Shown: positions 44,702-53,933, counted from the first letter of the stretch. The stretch: 64,000 bases of DNA from BOG-1184 sp964651515 (GCA_964651515.1 CAZYYB010000004.1:1-64000), one strand, 5' to 3'. Numbers and translations are program-made. Notes: generated by a model from the sequence alone, not told the origin.

Positions 44702-46072
44702 ATGGAAAGAAAAAAAATTCTGGTGGTCGACGATAACGAACTATTCAGGGATTCGATAGCGGACATGCTCAGTCGCCAGAATTTCGACGTGGTTCAGGCG
44801 CCGGACGGACGGAGCGCGCTCAATGAAGCCGCGCGCGGCCGGTTCGATCTTGTTATTTCCGATATGAAAATGCCGTGCATGACCGGTATCGAGCTGCTCG
44901 AAAAAATGAAGCAGATCGATCCCGACGTGCCGTTTCTCATCATTACCGCATTCGGTGCCGTCGAAACCGCGGTGGAGGCCATGAAAAAAGGCGCCTACGA
45001 TTTCATCCAGAAGTCGGACACGCTCATGCGCGAGCTGGAGTTGACCGTCATCCGGGCGCTTCAGTACCAGACGCTGGTCAATGAAAACCGTCGCCTGAAA
45101 ACCGCGCTGAACGGCAAATGGACCTCGATCGGCAAGAGCGCCGCCATGGAGGAGGTGCGCGCCATGGTCGCCAGGGTTGCCGACAGCCGCTCCACCGTCC
45201 TTATCACCGGAGAGTCGGGAACCGGCAAGGAGCTTATCGCCCGCGCGATTCACTTCCAGAGTCGCCGCAACCACGGCCCATTCATTAAAGTCAATTGCGC
45301 CGCGCTTCCCGAAGGCCTCATCGAATCGGAGCTGTTCGGCCACGAAAAAGGCGCCTTTACCGGCGCAATCATGCAGAAACGGGGGAAATTCGAAGCCGCT
45401 TCGGGCGGAACGTTGCTCCTGGATGAGATCGGGGAGATGCCCATGGCCGGACAGGCAAAACTGCTCCGCGCGCTCCAGGAACGGGAAATCCACAAAGTGG
45501 GAGGCGACCAGCCCATCGAGGTGGATGTCCGCATCGTGGTCACCACCAACCGGAAGCTGGAGGAGGAGGTCGGCAAGGGAAATTTCCGCGAAGACCTGTA
45601 CTACCGGCTGAATGTCATGCGGCTCCACCTCCCGACGCTGCGCGACCGCCGTGAGGACATTCCCAGCCTCGCCGATCATTTCCTCAAGCGGTACAACGAA
45701 GAGAACGGCTTCAGCGTCGAAGGATTTGCCGAGGGGTGCCTCGATGCGCTCATGCGACATCCGTGGCCCGGCAATATCCGGGAACTTGAGAATGCCATCG
45801 AACGCTCGGTGGTCCTTACCCGTACCGGGAAGATCCGGCCGGAGATTTTTCAATTCGTTCCGCGCGCGGAGTTCGGACGGGACGAGGGAAGCGGTCTCGA
45901 AGCCGGAATGACCGTCGGCGAAGCGGAAAAGCAGCTCATCATGAAGACGCTGCGTTTTTGCGGCGGAAACCGCACCCGGGCCGCGGATATGCTCGGCATC
46001 TCCATCCGTACCCTGCGCAATAAGCTGAACGAATATCAGGCGGTCAAAGAGATGGAGCTGGTCGAGGTGTAA
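44702..46072 (+). CDS. Sigma-54-dependent response regulator, NtrC/FleR (FlgR)-like
   Basis: A 456-residue activator. The receiver domain (1-120) has acidic DD at 10-11, phospho-acceptor D54 (VISDMKMP) and K104. An AAA+ domain (about 140-380) shows Walker A GESGTGKE (170-177), the sigma-54 contact loop GAFTGA (217-222), and the R-finger region FREDLYYRLNVM. A Fis-type HTH ends the protein (GGNRTRAADMLGISIRTLRNKLNEYQ). It is paired with the PAS kinase 11 bases upstream. The window contains a sigma-54-like promoter before flgB, so control of flagellar class genes is the leading hypothesis. The intact GAFTGA argues it is an active sigma-54 activator. Confidence 0.93.
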   Translation: MERKKILVVDDNELFRDSIADMLSRQNFDVVQAPDGRSALNEAARGRFDLVISDMKMPCMTGIELLEKMKQIDPDVPFLIITAFGAVETAVEAMKKGAYDFIQKSDTLMRELELTVIRALQYQTLVNENRRLKTALNGKWTSIGKSAAMEEVRAMVARVADSRSTVLITGESGTGKELIARAIHFQSRRNHGPFIKVNCAALPEGLIESELFGHEKGAFTGAIMQKRGKFEAASGGTLLLDEIGEMPMAGQAKLLRALQEREIHKVGGDQPIEVDVRIVVTTNRKLEEEVGKGNFREDLYYRLNVMRLHLPTLRDRREDIPSLADHFLKRYNEENGFSVEGFAEGCLDALMRHPWPGNIRELENAIERSVVLTRTGKIRPEIFQFVPRAEFGRDEGSGLEAGMTVGEAEKQLIMKTLRFCGGNRTRAADMLGISIRTLRNKLNEYQAVKEMELVEV

Positions 46073-46137
46073 AGCGCAGGGACGGGTTTCGATCCCGCCC
46101 CCCCGGCGAACCATCCGGCAGTGAACCTCCCCGCCCC

Positions 46138-47442
46138 TCAGGGGGCAATAGCCTGGATTTTTGCAACGATCGTTCCGTGGGATACGCCGAACTCCTTCGA
46201 GAGAAGGAGCGACGCCGGTGCTCTTGCAAACACCGCCTTCCGTACCAGCGCTCCCGAGAGATCGTAAAGAGAAAGAACGGCGGGCCCGCCGGCAAGAACC
46301 GCGGGAATTACGATCCGGTCGTTGGACGTGGAAAGCGTCAGTTCTCCGGCCGGTGGGCAGGCGCCGGCAACCGATCGGACCGGGTGTACCATGGTTGCCG
46401 CGGCGTAGGCATTCAACGCGACTGTGGGCTTCCCGTTCGTGTTCCAGGCGCCCATTTTATAGCCGTTCCACGAATAGCACTCGGGCTCCCAGTAGAATAT
46501 TCCCAACCCGTTGACCGATTTCACCTTCGCAATCATATCGGTCAGCATGCTGTCGGTCTGCGGTCCGCGGGCGGCGGTATCGCCGACTTCGGGAATCATT
46601 ACCTGTTTCCCAAACTGCTTGATCATGTCCTGCATGTTGACATAGCACAGGCTGTCCTGTTTTTTCCAGGTGGACCCGCCCACGATGGTCGGGTAGTGAG
46701 ACATGCCGATGACGTCGTAGCGGGTATTGTATTTGGTCAGGCTGTCGAACATCCATTCGAACAGGCTGTTGTCGTAGCCGTTTGAAATATGGATGACGAC
46801 CTTGATCGACGTATCCACCGCTTTGACGGCCGCATAGCCGCTGTCGATGAGCCTCGAAAAATTTTTAAAGCCCCCCGTTCCCGTTCCCGAACACTCGCCG
46901 GTCGGCCAGAGCATGCCGTTATTCGTTTCATTGCCTACCTGGACCCATTCGGGCATCACGCCGCTGTCGACCAGCGCGGTCAGGACGCTCGTGGTGAAGG
47001 CGGCAACGGAGTCGCACAGGGCGACGCCCGTATCGTTTGTCCATGTCGCCGGCTTGGTCTGGTGACCGGGATCGGCCCAGACATCGCTGTAGTGAAAATC
47101 GATCATGATCCTGAACCCCATGGCCGCGGCCTGCATGGCCGTGGTGACGGTCTGGGCCTTGTTGCAGCAGCCATTGGCCGTATCGGTCGATGGATTGACC
47201 CAGACGCGAAGCCGGATTGCGTTGACGCCAAGGTCTTTGAGGATCTGAAAGCAGTTCTCCTGGACTCCGCTGCCGTTGTAAAAAAGGTACCCGCATTTTT
47301 CCATCTGGGGCAGCCAGCTCGCATCGACGCCGCAGGCAAAGGGCGGGGGAGGAGGGGACGCTGCGAGTGCGCCGGAAACGACCGTGCAAAGAGTGAGAAG
47401 CACCGTACCGAGGTGCAGGCCGAAAGGGCTGGTCCTTTTCAT
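46138..47442 (-). CDS. ganB: GH53 arabinogalactan endo-beta-1,4-galactanase
   Basis: A 434-residue secreted enzyme that hydrolyses beta-1,4-galactan of pectin side chains. After a signal peptide (LHLGTVLLTLCTVVSGALA) the GH53 barrel runs from FACGVDASWLPQMEKCGY to about residue 345. Family hallmarks are NAIRLRVWVNPSTDTANGCC, IDFHYSDVWADPGHQTKPATW, the acid/base glutamate in VQVGNETNNGMLWP, and the nucleophile in VMIPEVGDTAARG. The C-terminal 70 residues (LTLSTSNDRIVIPAVLAGG, LSLYDLSGALVRKAVF) form a sorting-like tail similar to that of the other hydrolases here. AAAGGAG precedes the ATG by seven bases. It is divergent from the GH2 gene. Confidence 0.93.
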   Translation of the reverse strand: MKRTSPFGLHLGTVLLTLCTVVSGALAASPPPPPFACGVDASWLPQMEKCGYLFYNGSGVQENCFQILKDLGVNAIRLRVWVNPSTDTANGCCNKAQTVTTAMQAAAMGFRIMIDFHYSDVWADPGHQTKPATWTNDTGVALCDSVAAFTTSVLTALVDSGVMPEWVQVGNETNNGMLWPTGECSGTGTGGFKNFSRLIDSGYAAVKAVDTSIKVVIHISNGYDNSLFEWMFDSLTKYNTRYDVIGMSHYPTIVGGSTWKKQDSLCYVNMQDMIKQFGKQVMIPEVGDTAARGPQTDSMLTDMIAKVKSVNGLGIFYWEPECYSWNGYKMGAWNTNGKPTVALNAYAAATMVHPVRSVAGACPPAGELTLSTSNDRIVIPAVLAGGPAVLSLYDLSGALVRKAVFARAPASLLLSKEFGVSHGTIVAKIQAIAP

Positions 47443-47564
47443 GATTCGCTCCTTTAATACCGCCGGTTCATTTCCCGCAGGATAATATAATCTCGTGATG
47501 AGGCGGTGATGGGAATTTTGTGCGAGTCGCCGCGGACGGCAATTTAAAAGAGGGGCAAAATTAG

Positions 47565-47594
47565 TTGCATTCCGCTATTCTTGGTACTTATATT
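47565..47594 (+). promoter_or_regulatory. Possible sigma-70-type promoter of the GH2 gene
   Basis: TTGCAT (47565-47570), an 18-base spacer, then TATATT (47589-47594), about 80 bases before the GH2 start. It is in the divergent gap with ganB. Strength is moderate by consensus. Confidence 0.4.
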
Positions 47595-47673
47595 GAATAA
47601 ACTGTTGCAAGGGGGTTATTGGAAAAGCCGGGGCTCACCGAGGTCGGGAGAGGCAACCCGAGGGAGGAACAGT

Positions 47674-50661
47674 ATGCGGAGCATACTGAAGACACTTTTT
47701 TTCGCGGGGCTTCTGGCGACGGTTTCTGCGGCACAGTCGATGCCGGCAACGATCCCGGTTACCGTCTGGCAGATGCAGGACAGCGCCGCGCTTTCCGGGG
47801 TCACCGGGCAGCAGATTTCAGGCGGCTCGTACGCTCCGTCCGGCTGGTACAACGCCGTCGTGCCGGGAACGGTACTTCAGACGCTGGCCGATTCCAACCA
47901 CGTTTACCCGAAACCGGATTCCGGATTGACCGCCGAAAGCGTCATTCCCGATCTGGCCGCGGCGCAGAAAAAATACTGGTACTATTCGACCTTTACGGTG
48001 CCGCCCGCCGATACCGCCGGTCATCAGATATGGCTCTGCTTCGACGGAATCAATTACATGGCCGATATCTATCTCAACGGCCGGCTCCTCCCGGCGAGTG
48101 CCGCCGCCATTGCGCCGGGAACGACGACGAAAGTAACGCATACCATGGTCGGGGCATTTACACGAGGCAAGTTCAACGTCACCGGCCTGGCAAAGGCGGG
48201 AGCGAACTACCTGGCCGTCAAAATTTACCCGAATCTCGATCCCGGCGCCTATCACACCAAGGAGGCGGGCGCGTGCGGGACCAACGGCGGCACCATGACC
48301 GAGGACGGCCCGACCTTCATCGCCTCGCAGGGGTGGGACTGGATCCCCACCGTGCCGGACCGCGACATGGGCATCTGGAACGATGTGTACGTGAGAATCA
48401 CCGGACCGGTGGTGCTCCGTCAGCCGTTTGCACGCTGCTCGCTCCCGGCCCCCTACACCGCCGCATCCTGCATCCTGTCGGTACAGCTGAGCAACAGTAC
48501 GTCAACCCCGGTCACGGGGGTCCTCCAGTGCGTCGTCGATACGGTCGCCGCTTACACGATCGACTCAACGGTGACGATCGGCGCGCTCGATACGGCAACC
48601 ATCACCTTCAACCCCCAGAACCGGGCGGGGCTCCTGATCAATAATCCCCGGCTCTGGTGGCCCAACAACATGGGCTCGCCCAATCTCTACAAGGTCGGCA
48701 TCTCCTTCACGCCGACCGGTTCCGCCTTCAGCGACAGCACGCAATTCTATTTCGGCATACGCACCATCACCGCGGTCCGCGGCAATACGACGCTCGGGTT
48801 ACAGGTATCCATCAACGGGAAACGCGTCACCATGCGCGGGGGAAGCTGGGGCATGGACGATTTCATGAAACGCGTTAATGTCCACAAGCTCGAAGCTAAG
48901 GTCAAGTATCACCAACTCCAGAATTTCAATACCGTGCGCAACTGGATCGGCGGCATCGACGACGAGCGGTTCTACGACTACTGCGATCGGTACGGCATGC
49001 TCGTCTGGGATGATTTCTGGTGCCCGAACTCTTCCGACGGACCGAGCACGCTCGCCACGGTGATCGATACCGCGCTCTGGCTTTCCAATGCTACCGATAA
49101 GATACTCCGATGGCGCAACCATGCCTGTATCTATCTCTGGTGCGCGCGAAACGACGTGACCCCGATCACCGCACTCTGGAACGGCCTGCAATACCGCGCG
49201 ACGGTACTGGACGGGACGCGCATCATCCAGCAGTCCTCGGGCACCGATGACGTCGTCAGCGGCGGGCCCTATACCTGGAATTTTCCCGATTCCGCAATAA
49301 CGGAGCTCACCGCCCCGGGATTCCATACCGAACTCGGGGGGCCGACCTTCCCGTCCATCGAGAGCGTCGATCAATTCATCCCGGCCGCGTATCAGCTGCC
49401 GATAACGACCGCCTCGACGAATAATGCCTACTGGAGTTTTCATGACTACTGTTCGGGAAACGGCACCCCCGCCAACTATACGGCCGGGATGACGAGCCGG
49501 TTCGGCGCCGCTTCCACGCTCTACGATTTCTGCCGCAAGAGCCAGCTCATGAATTACGACCAGGACCGTGCGCTCTTCGAGGCCTTGAACAGCAGGAAGT
49601 GGAGTTCGGCCGTCGCGCTGTACCTGTGGATGTCCAACCCGGCGTGGCCGAGCACCATGTGGCAGACCTACGACTACTACCTCGAGGGTACGGGCGCGTT
49701 CTACGGAGCCATGCATGCCTGCGAGCCGATCCATGTCCAGTATTACTACGTTCCCGGCAGCACCACGACGAAAGGGTACACGGTCTGCAACAATACCGCG
49801 AATGTTTTGACCAATTACACGGTGAAAGCCCTGGTGTACGATATCAGCGGCGCGCTGTCGATCACCGATTCGCAGGTATTCGCGACCATTCCGGCCGATA
49901 CCACGGTCAGCGGCAAGTCGCTTCCGGTGCTGCCGGCGGCACTTTCAGCCGCCTATCTGCTGGAGATGCGGCTCACGGATGCGTCCGGGAATCCGGTATC
50001 CAAAAATGTCTACTGGCTGCCGAAGTCCGGGCAGAGCATGAGCGCATTGCTGACGATGCCGACGGCGACGCTCGCCATGACGGCGCCGAAGGCGACTCTC
50101 GTGACGAACGGAACGAGCGATACCCTTAAATTAACGCTGAAGAACGGCGGCACGCCGGTCGCGGTCGCGGCCCGTCTCAAGGTGGTGCGTGCAACGAGCG
50201 GGATACGGGTGCTTCCGGCCTATCACAGCGACAACTACTTTTCCATCGTTCCGGGCGACAGCCAGGCCGTAACGATATCCTTCGATATTGCTGACCTGAA
50301 CGGGGAGCAGCCGAAGCTCATGCTGAGCGGTCTCAATATCGACTCGGTGCAGCTGCCGATCGGAGCTTCGGTTACCGCCGTTCACCTGAACCGGGAATCG
50401 GGCTTCGGCAATGCCGGTATGTATGCAAGCTTTTCCGGCGGCCGCCTGCGTCTGTACAACACTCCCGCCGGCTCCGCCTGGAAGGTAACGGTATTCGATA
50501 TGCGGGGGCGGGCGGTTCTGGAAGCCTCGGGAGCTCCGGGACAGGGGGCAGTGGTCTCGCTCAAGCGGCTTCGCCATGGCGCCTATGTAGCGGTGGCAAA
50601 AGCCGGCGGGCAGGTTGTCCGCAGCATGGTAACGCTGTCGGGCCTTCCCGACCTGCGCTGA
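47674..50661 (+). CDS. Secreted GH2-family exo-beta-glycosidase with sorting-like tail
   Basis: About 995 residues. A signal peptide (LKTLFFAGLLATVSAAQS) is followed by the GH2 sugar-binding, Ig-like and TIM-barrel domains (WYNAVVPGTVLQTLADS, GQIWLCFDGINYMADIYLNGR-type lectin fold, FNTVRNWIGGIDDERFYDYCDRYGMLVWDDFW). The acid/base region reads IYLWCARNDVTP, with Asp where most GH2 enzymes have Glu; the nucleophile is likely in GFHTELGGPTFPS. An Asp here is known in exo-beta-D-glucosaminidases of the CsxA type, so a glucosaminidase- or mannosidase-like activity is more likely than beta-galactosidase. The C-terminus (VTVFDMRGRAVLEASG...VVRSMVTL) is the shared tail domain. GGGAGGAAC precedes the ATG at 47674. 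Confidence 0.85.
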   Translation: MRSILKTLFFAGLLATVSAAQSMPATIPVTVWQMQDSAALSGVTGQQISGGSYAPSGWYNAVVPGTVLQTLADSNHVYPKPDSGLTAESVIPDLAAAQKKYWYYSTFTVPPADTAGHQIWLCFDGINYMADIYLNGRLLPASAAAIAPGTTTKVTHTMVGAFTRGKFNVTGLAKAGANYLAVKIYPNLDPGAYHTKEAGACGTNGGTMTEDGPTFIASQGWDWIPTVPDRDMGIWNDVYVRITGPVVLRQPFARCSLPAPYTAASCILSVQLSNSTSTPVTGVLQCVVDTVAAYTIDSTVTIGALDTATITFNPQNRAGLLINNPRLWWPNNMGSPNLYKVGISFTPTGSAFSDSTQFYFGIRTITAVRGNTTLGLQVSINGKRVTMRGGSWGMDDFMKRVNVHKLEAKVKYHQLQNFNTVRNWIGGIDDERFYDYCDRYGMLVWDDFWCPNSSDGPSTLATVIDTALWLSNATDKILRWRNHACIYLWCARNDVTPITALWNGLQYRATVLDGTRIIQQSSGTDDVVSGGPYTWNFPDSAITELTAPGFHTELGGPTFPSIESVDQFIPAAYQLPITTASTNNAYWSFHDYCSGNGTPANYTAGMTSRFGAASTLYDFCRKSQLMNYDQDRALFEALNSRKWSSAVALYLWMSNPAWPSTMWQTYDYYLEGTGAFYGAMHACEPIHVQYYYVPGSTTTKGYTVCNNTANVLTNYTVKALVYDISGALSITDSQVFATIPADTTVSGKSLPVLPAALSAAYLLEMRLTDASGNPVSKNVYWLPKSGQSMSALLTMPTATLAMTAPKATLVTNGTSDTLKLTLKNGGTPVAVAARLKVVRATSGIRVLPAYHSDNYFSIVPGDSQAVTISFDIADLNGEQPKLMLSGLNIDSVQLPIGASVTAVHLNRESGFGNAGMYASFSGGRLRLYNTPAGSAWKVTVFDMRGRAVLEASGAPGQGAVVSLKRLRHGAYVAVAKAGGQVVRSMVTLSGLPDLR

Positions 50662-50747
50662 CCGTGCGGTCGGGAAGAGGGTACTTCCGAAGCGTTTGTT
50701 TTTTGCGCGGTTCGGTTCGCCTCATCACGGTTTCAACCCGATTTTTA

Positions 50748-50776
50748 TTGACTGGAAATACCTCCGATGCTATTTT
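50748..50776 (+). promoter_or_regulatory. Sigma-70-type promoter before the leader of 50933
   Basis: TTGACT (50748-50753), a 17-base spacer, and TATTTT (50771-50776). It is near consensus with optimal spacing. It would start a transcript near 50783 that meets a terminator about 75 bases later. Confidence 0.65.
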
Positions 50777-50781
50777 AAGAA

Positions 50782-50799
50782 CCGGCGCTTCCGCGCCGG
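50782..50799 (+). other. Leader hairpin 1
   Basis: CCGGCGC, loop TTCC, GCGCCGG: a perfect 7-bp stem at the expected 5' end of the transcript from the promoter at 50748-50776. A second small stem, AGTGA-CTCT-TCACT, and two TCGGCAG copies follow before the terminator. Confidence 0.55.
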
Positions 50800-50830
50800 C
50801 GTCGGCAGTGACTCTTCACTTCGGCAGATA

Positions 50831-50860
50831 AGCCTGCAAGTGTGATTGCAGGCTTTTTTT
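50831..50860 (+). terminator. Rho-independent terminator (or attenuator) upstream of 50933
   Basis: A perfect 9-bp stem AGCCTGCAA / TTGCAGGCT with loop GTGTGA and a run of seven T. It lies between a good promoter and the next gene on the same strand, so either it makes a short RNA or it attenuates expression of the genes that follow. Confidence 0.8.
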
Positions 50861-50932
50861 ACGGGTGACCGGAGCGGTGATGGCGATCGGTTCCCGTCGA
50901 GGGGGTCGATTCAGCAGGAGGGAGGCAGCGGG

Positions 50933-51337
50933 ATGGGCGGACGTCTGGTCGGTGGAGTACTCGCTCTATGTCTTCTGGCGTTCGGCGCGAAGGCGGATAT
51001 CGTCAGCGCTTCGAGCCGCGCTTTTTCCTTTCCCGCGTTCACGGGCGTTAAGCAGGGGCCCCCCGGTGCCCACCCCTCCGGTTTCAGTGTGCTCCAAAAT
51101 TCCGCCGGCTCCAGGGTCCTGACATTCACCTGGTCGGTCCCCGCGCAATCGCAGGCCCGTCGGGGTGCGATTACCATCTACTCGTTGCGCGGCCGGGCGA
51201 TCAGGACCCTTCCGGTGTCGTCCTCCTCCGGCACGGCGGCGTGGTATGCGGCGAAGGACGGCGCGGCGGGGTTTTACATCGCGCGGCTCGTGTACGGTCA
51301 GGTCCGGCAGAATATCAGGCTGATGCTGTGCCGGTAA
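50933..51337 (+). CDS. Small secreted protein consisting of a free-standing tail (sorting-like) domain
   Basis: About 134 residues. A signal peptide (LVGGVLALCLLAFGAKA) is followed by a beta-rich stretch (SGFSVLQNSAGSRVLTFTWSVP), then ITIYSLRGRAIRTLPVSSSSGTAAWYAAKDGAAGFYIARLV and a basic end VRQNIRLMLCR. The second half matches the C-terminal tails of the GH2, GH30 and GH53 enzymes (pattern I/V-F/Y-D/S-L-x-G-R...G-x-Y). In those enzymes the tail follows a catalytic domain; here it is alone. AGGAGGGAGG precedes the ATG. It lies ten bases before the GH3 gene and so is probably co-transcribed with it. Function is unknown. Confidence 0.75.
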   Translation: MGGRLVGGVLALCLLAFGAKADIVSASSRAFSFPAFTGVKQGPPGAHPSGFSVLQNSAGSRVLTFTWSVPAQSQARRGAITIYSLRGRAIRTLPVSSSSGTAAWYAAKDGAAGFYIARLVYGQVRQNIRLMLCR

Positions 51338-51347
51338 AGGAAGCGTG

Positions 51348-53918
51348 ATGATAAAGAAAACTTCCATCGGAATCCTGCTCGCATCGCTTCTCTTCGGTGC
51401 GGGAGCGACCAGCGTATCGAATGTCCAGATAAGCCTCGTTAAGGGTTATGCAATGGGTTTTGCCGCATCCGGGGATACCCTCCGCTATTACATGGGGCGG
51501 ATAACCTATACGTTTAACGCCCAGGGCATGGATTCGGTCGTCGTCGGCGTCGCCATCACGAATCAGGCGACCGGGAATGCCCTCGTCCTCCCGGAAGTCA
51601 GCGGGGATGTCGGCCTGGTTCAGCAGAATAATGCCGCCGATACCCTTAAAACGATCTATTTCCGCGCGGAGCTGGCGGGCGGCTTTTCGGGATCCTACAT
51701 CGCGTCGGTGACGGCAAACGGCAACATGAGCAGAATGCGGCTGCTTGCCGATTCGCTTGTCAGCCAGATGACGGTGACGCAGCGGATGCATCAGCTTTTC
51801 AACTCCGCGGATTTGAATTATTTCGGCGCCGACGATCAGACCTTGAGTAATGGGAAACTGGTGGTGGGGTGGCGGTGCTCGGACGGCCCCAACGGCGTCC
51901 GGTGGCCTATCGGGCCCGCCGACGATACCCTTGCCATCTACGGCGCAGGAAATCCGGCAACCGATTTTCCCACCGAGGTCGCCCTGGCAGGTACCTTCGA
52001 TACCGCCCTGCTGTACGAGGTCGGGTGGGCGATCGGGCAGGAAACCCGCGCAAACGGCCTTTATTGCAACCTGGGCCCGATGTGCGATCTTGTCGTCAAT
52101 CCCCGCTGGGGCCGGACCTTCGAGAGCATGGGGGAGGATCCCGTCCTGTCGGGAAAAATGGTCGCCGGCAGGATTCAGGGAACGCAGAGCGCATCGTGCA
52201 TTGCCAGCCCGAAACATTTCTCGCCTTACCTTATGGAAACGGACCGGCAGTGCGGGATCGGCAGCGCCTCCTTACGGGTCGGGGTATCGGAGGAGGCGTA
52301 TCGCGAACTTTTCTGCGTTCCCTTCGAGATGGCGGTCACCGTCGGCGGCGCGCAGGCGATAATGACCTGCTATAACAAGGTACGTGTTCCCGGATTCACC
52401 ACGAGCGACGCGCAGCTCCTCAGCGAGAATTGCGATGTCGCCGGTGCCAATAAACACCTGGTCAACGACATTATCCGGAACGACTGGGGGTTCCGGGGAA
52501 TCGCCTTGACCGACTGGGAAGCGCTTCAGTGCGTTACCGGCGACCGTTATGCCTACGACAGCATCGAACTCGATATGAGCACCTCCGCGGGCGACGGGGC
52601 GGGATACAGTTCGATAGCCGACAACATCGCCTCGAACGGATGGGATACCGCGGCCTTGAATCAGAAGGCCGCCAATGTCGTCTATGGAAAGCTGTGGGCG
52701 TGGGGCGGCGCCCTGCTTCCCTCGGATAACGCCATCAATCCCTATTCCACCAGTCCAATTTTAAGTTCCCGGCACAAGGCCATTGCGCTCCAGGCGGCAC
52801 GGGAGTCCATCGTGCTTGCGAAAAACGATTCCGTCGGCGGGTATCCCCTTCTTCCGCTCGATACCAATGCGACCTTCAAGCTTGCCGTCGTCGGGCCCGA
52901 TTCCAACTACGGCCGGCCCGGGGGCGGGGGAAGCAGCTACGTTACCCCGGATACGATCATCAGTCCGCTCCAGGGGATTAAATCGATCCTTGCCGCGCAT
53001 GCAAATATTACGCTCGTAAACAATTATCATACTGCAACCGGACCGAACGACGCGGCGGTCGTGGTGATCGGGACGTTGACCGGGCTGATCGGCGGGGAGA
53101 GCGAATCGGTGGACCGGCCGAACCTGTTGCTCTCCGCAAGCCAGCTGGCACTGGTCGACAGCGTGACCAAAACGGTTCCCCGGACCATCGTGGTGTATAC
53201 CGGCGGAAGCCCTTCCGACTCCGGGAGCTGGTCGGATGCCCCGGCCGTGGTGATTGAACTCTTCGGCGGCAGGTCGCAGGGCCAGGCGCTGGCCGAAATC
53301 CTGTTCGGCATCACCAATCCAAGCGGTCATCTGAGCCTGACGTGGCCGAAGTCTGAAAGCGATCTTCCGAACAACCAGAATTTCGGCTCGAATCTCAACA
53401 CCTCGACCGATGAATACGATGTCTTGTCCGCCGACTCGGCGCACGGCTATTTCTACTTCGAGAAGACCGGCAAGACCCCGCTCTTCTGGTTCGGGCACGG
53501 ACTCAGCTACACGACCTTCGCCTTCAGCGGCATTACCGCGCTGGGCCCTTCCGCCATTACTGCCGGAGACCGGATAGACTTTGCCGTCACCGTCGGTAAT
53601 ACCGGGACTCGGAGCGGCGACGCCGTAGTCCAGCTCTATGTGCAACCGGCCGGTATCGCCGCCGCGCATCGCCCCAAGGACCTCCGCTCCTTCCAGCGCG
53701 TGACGCTTGCCCCTGGCCAGACTTCGACGCTCACCTTTACCCTCGGTCCGCGGGATTTTTCCACCTACTACCCCGATCCGGCCACGCGGACCGGCCAGTG
53801 GCAGGTCAACCCCGGAACGTACAATATCATTGCCGGTTCGACCTCCGATCCGGCGGAACTGGTGAACGGCAACGGGCAATGCGCGATAACATCAATCACG
53901 GTGCAACCGGCCCCGTAG
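51348..53918 (+). CDS. Secreted GH3-family beta-glycosidase
   Basis: About 856 residues. After a signal peptide (SIGILLASLLFGAGA) a roughly 100-residue beta-rich domain precedes the GH3 (alpha/beta)8 domain: WRCSDGPNGVRWP, FPTEVALAGTFDTALLYEVGWAIGQETRANG, NPRWGRTFESMGEDPVLSGKM and SPKHFSPY. The catalytic nucleophile Asp is in WGFRGIALTDWEALQ. The second domain follows (LAVVGPDSNYGRPGGGGSS, WSDAPAVVIELFGG) and a C-terminal Fn3-like domain (VVQLYVQPAGIAAAHRPKDLRSFQRVTL). It lacks the tail seen in its neighbours. The start is probably the ATG at 51348 behind AAAGGAAG. A role in releasing glucose, galactose or xylose from oligosaccharides is expected. Confidence 0.92.
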   Translation: MIKKTSIGILLASLLFGAGATSVSNVQISLVKGYAMGFAASGDTLRYYMGRITYTFNAQGMDSVVVGVAITNQATGNALVLPEVSGDVGLVQQNNAADTLKTIYFRAELAGGFSGSYIASVTANGNMSRMRLLADSLVSQMTVTQRMHQLFNSADLNYFGADDQTLSNGKLVVGWRCSDGPNGVRWPIGPADDTLAIYGAGNPATDFPTEVALAGTFDTALLYEVGWAIGQETRANGLYCNLGPMCDLVVNPRWGRTFESMGEDPVLSGKMVAGRIQGTQSASCIASPKHFSPYLMETDRQCGIGSASLRVGVSEEAYRELFCVPFEMAVTVGGAQAIMTCYNKVRVPGFTTSDAQLLSENCDVAGANKHLVNDIIRNDWGFRGIALTDWEALQCVTGDRYAYDSIELDMSTSAGDGAGYSSIADNIASNGWDTAALNQKAANVVYGKLWAWGGALLPSDNAINPYSTSPILSSRHKAIALQAARESIVLAKNDSVGGYPLLPLDTNATFKLAVVGPDSNYGRPGGGGSSYVTPDTIISPLQGIKSILAAHANITLVNNYHTATGPNDAAVVVIGTLTGLIGGESESVDRPNLLLSASQLALVDSVTKTVPRTIVVYTGGSPSDSGSWSDAPAVVIELFGGRSQGQALAEILFGITNPSGHLSLTWPKSESDLPNNQNFGSNLNTSTDEYDVLSADSAHGYFYFEKTGKTPLFWFGHGLSYTTFAFSGITALGPSAITAGDRIDFAVTVGNTGTRSGDAVVQLYVQPAGIAAAHRPKDLRSFQRVTLAPGQTSTLTFTLGPRDFSTYYPDPATRTGQWQVNPGTYNIIAGSTSDPAELVNGNGQCAITSITVQPAP

Positions 53919-53933
53919 CGGAGGAATTGAACG

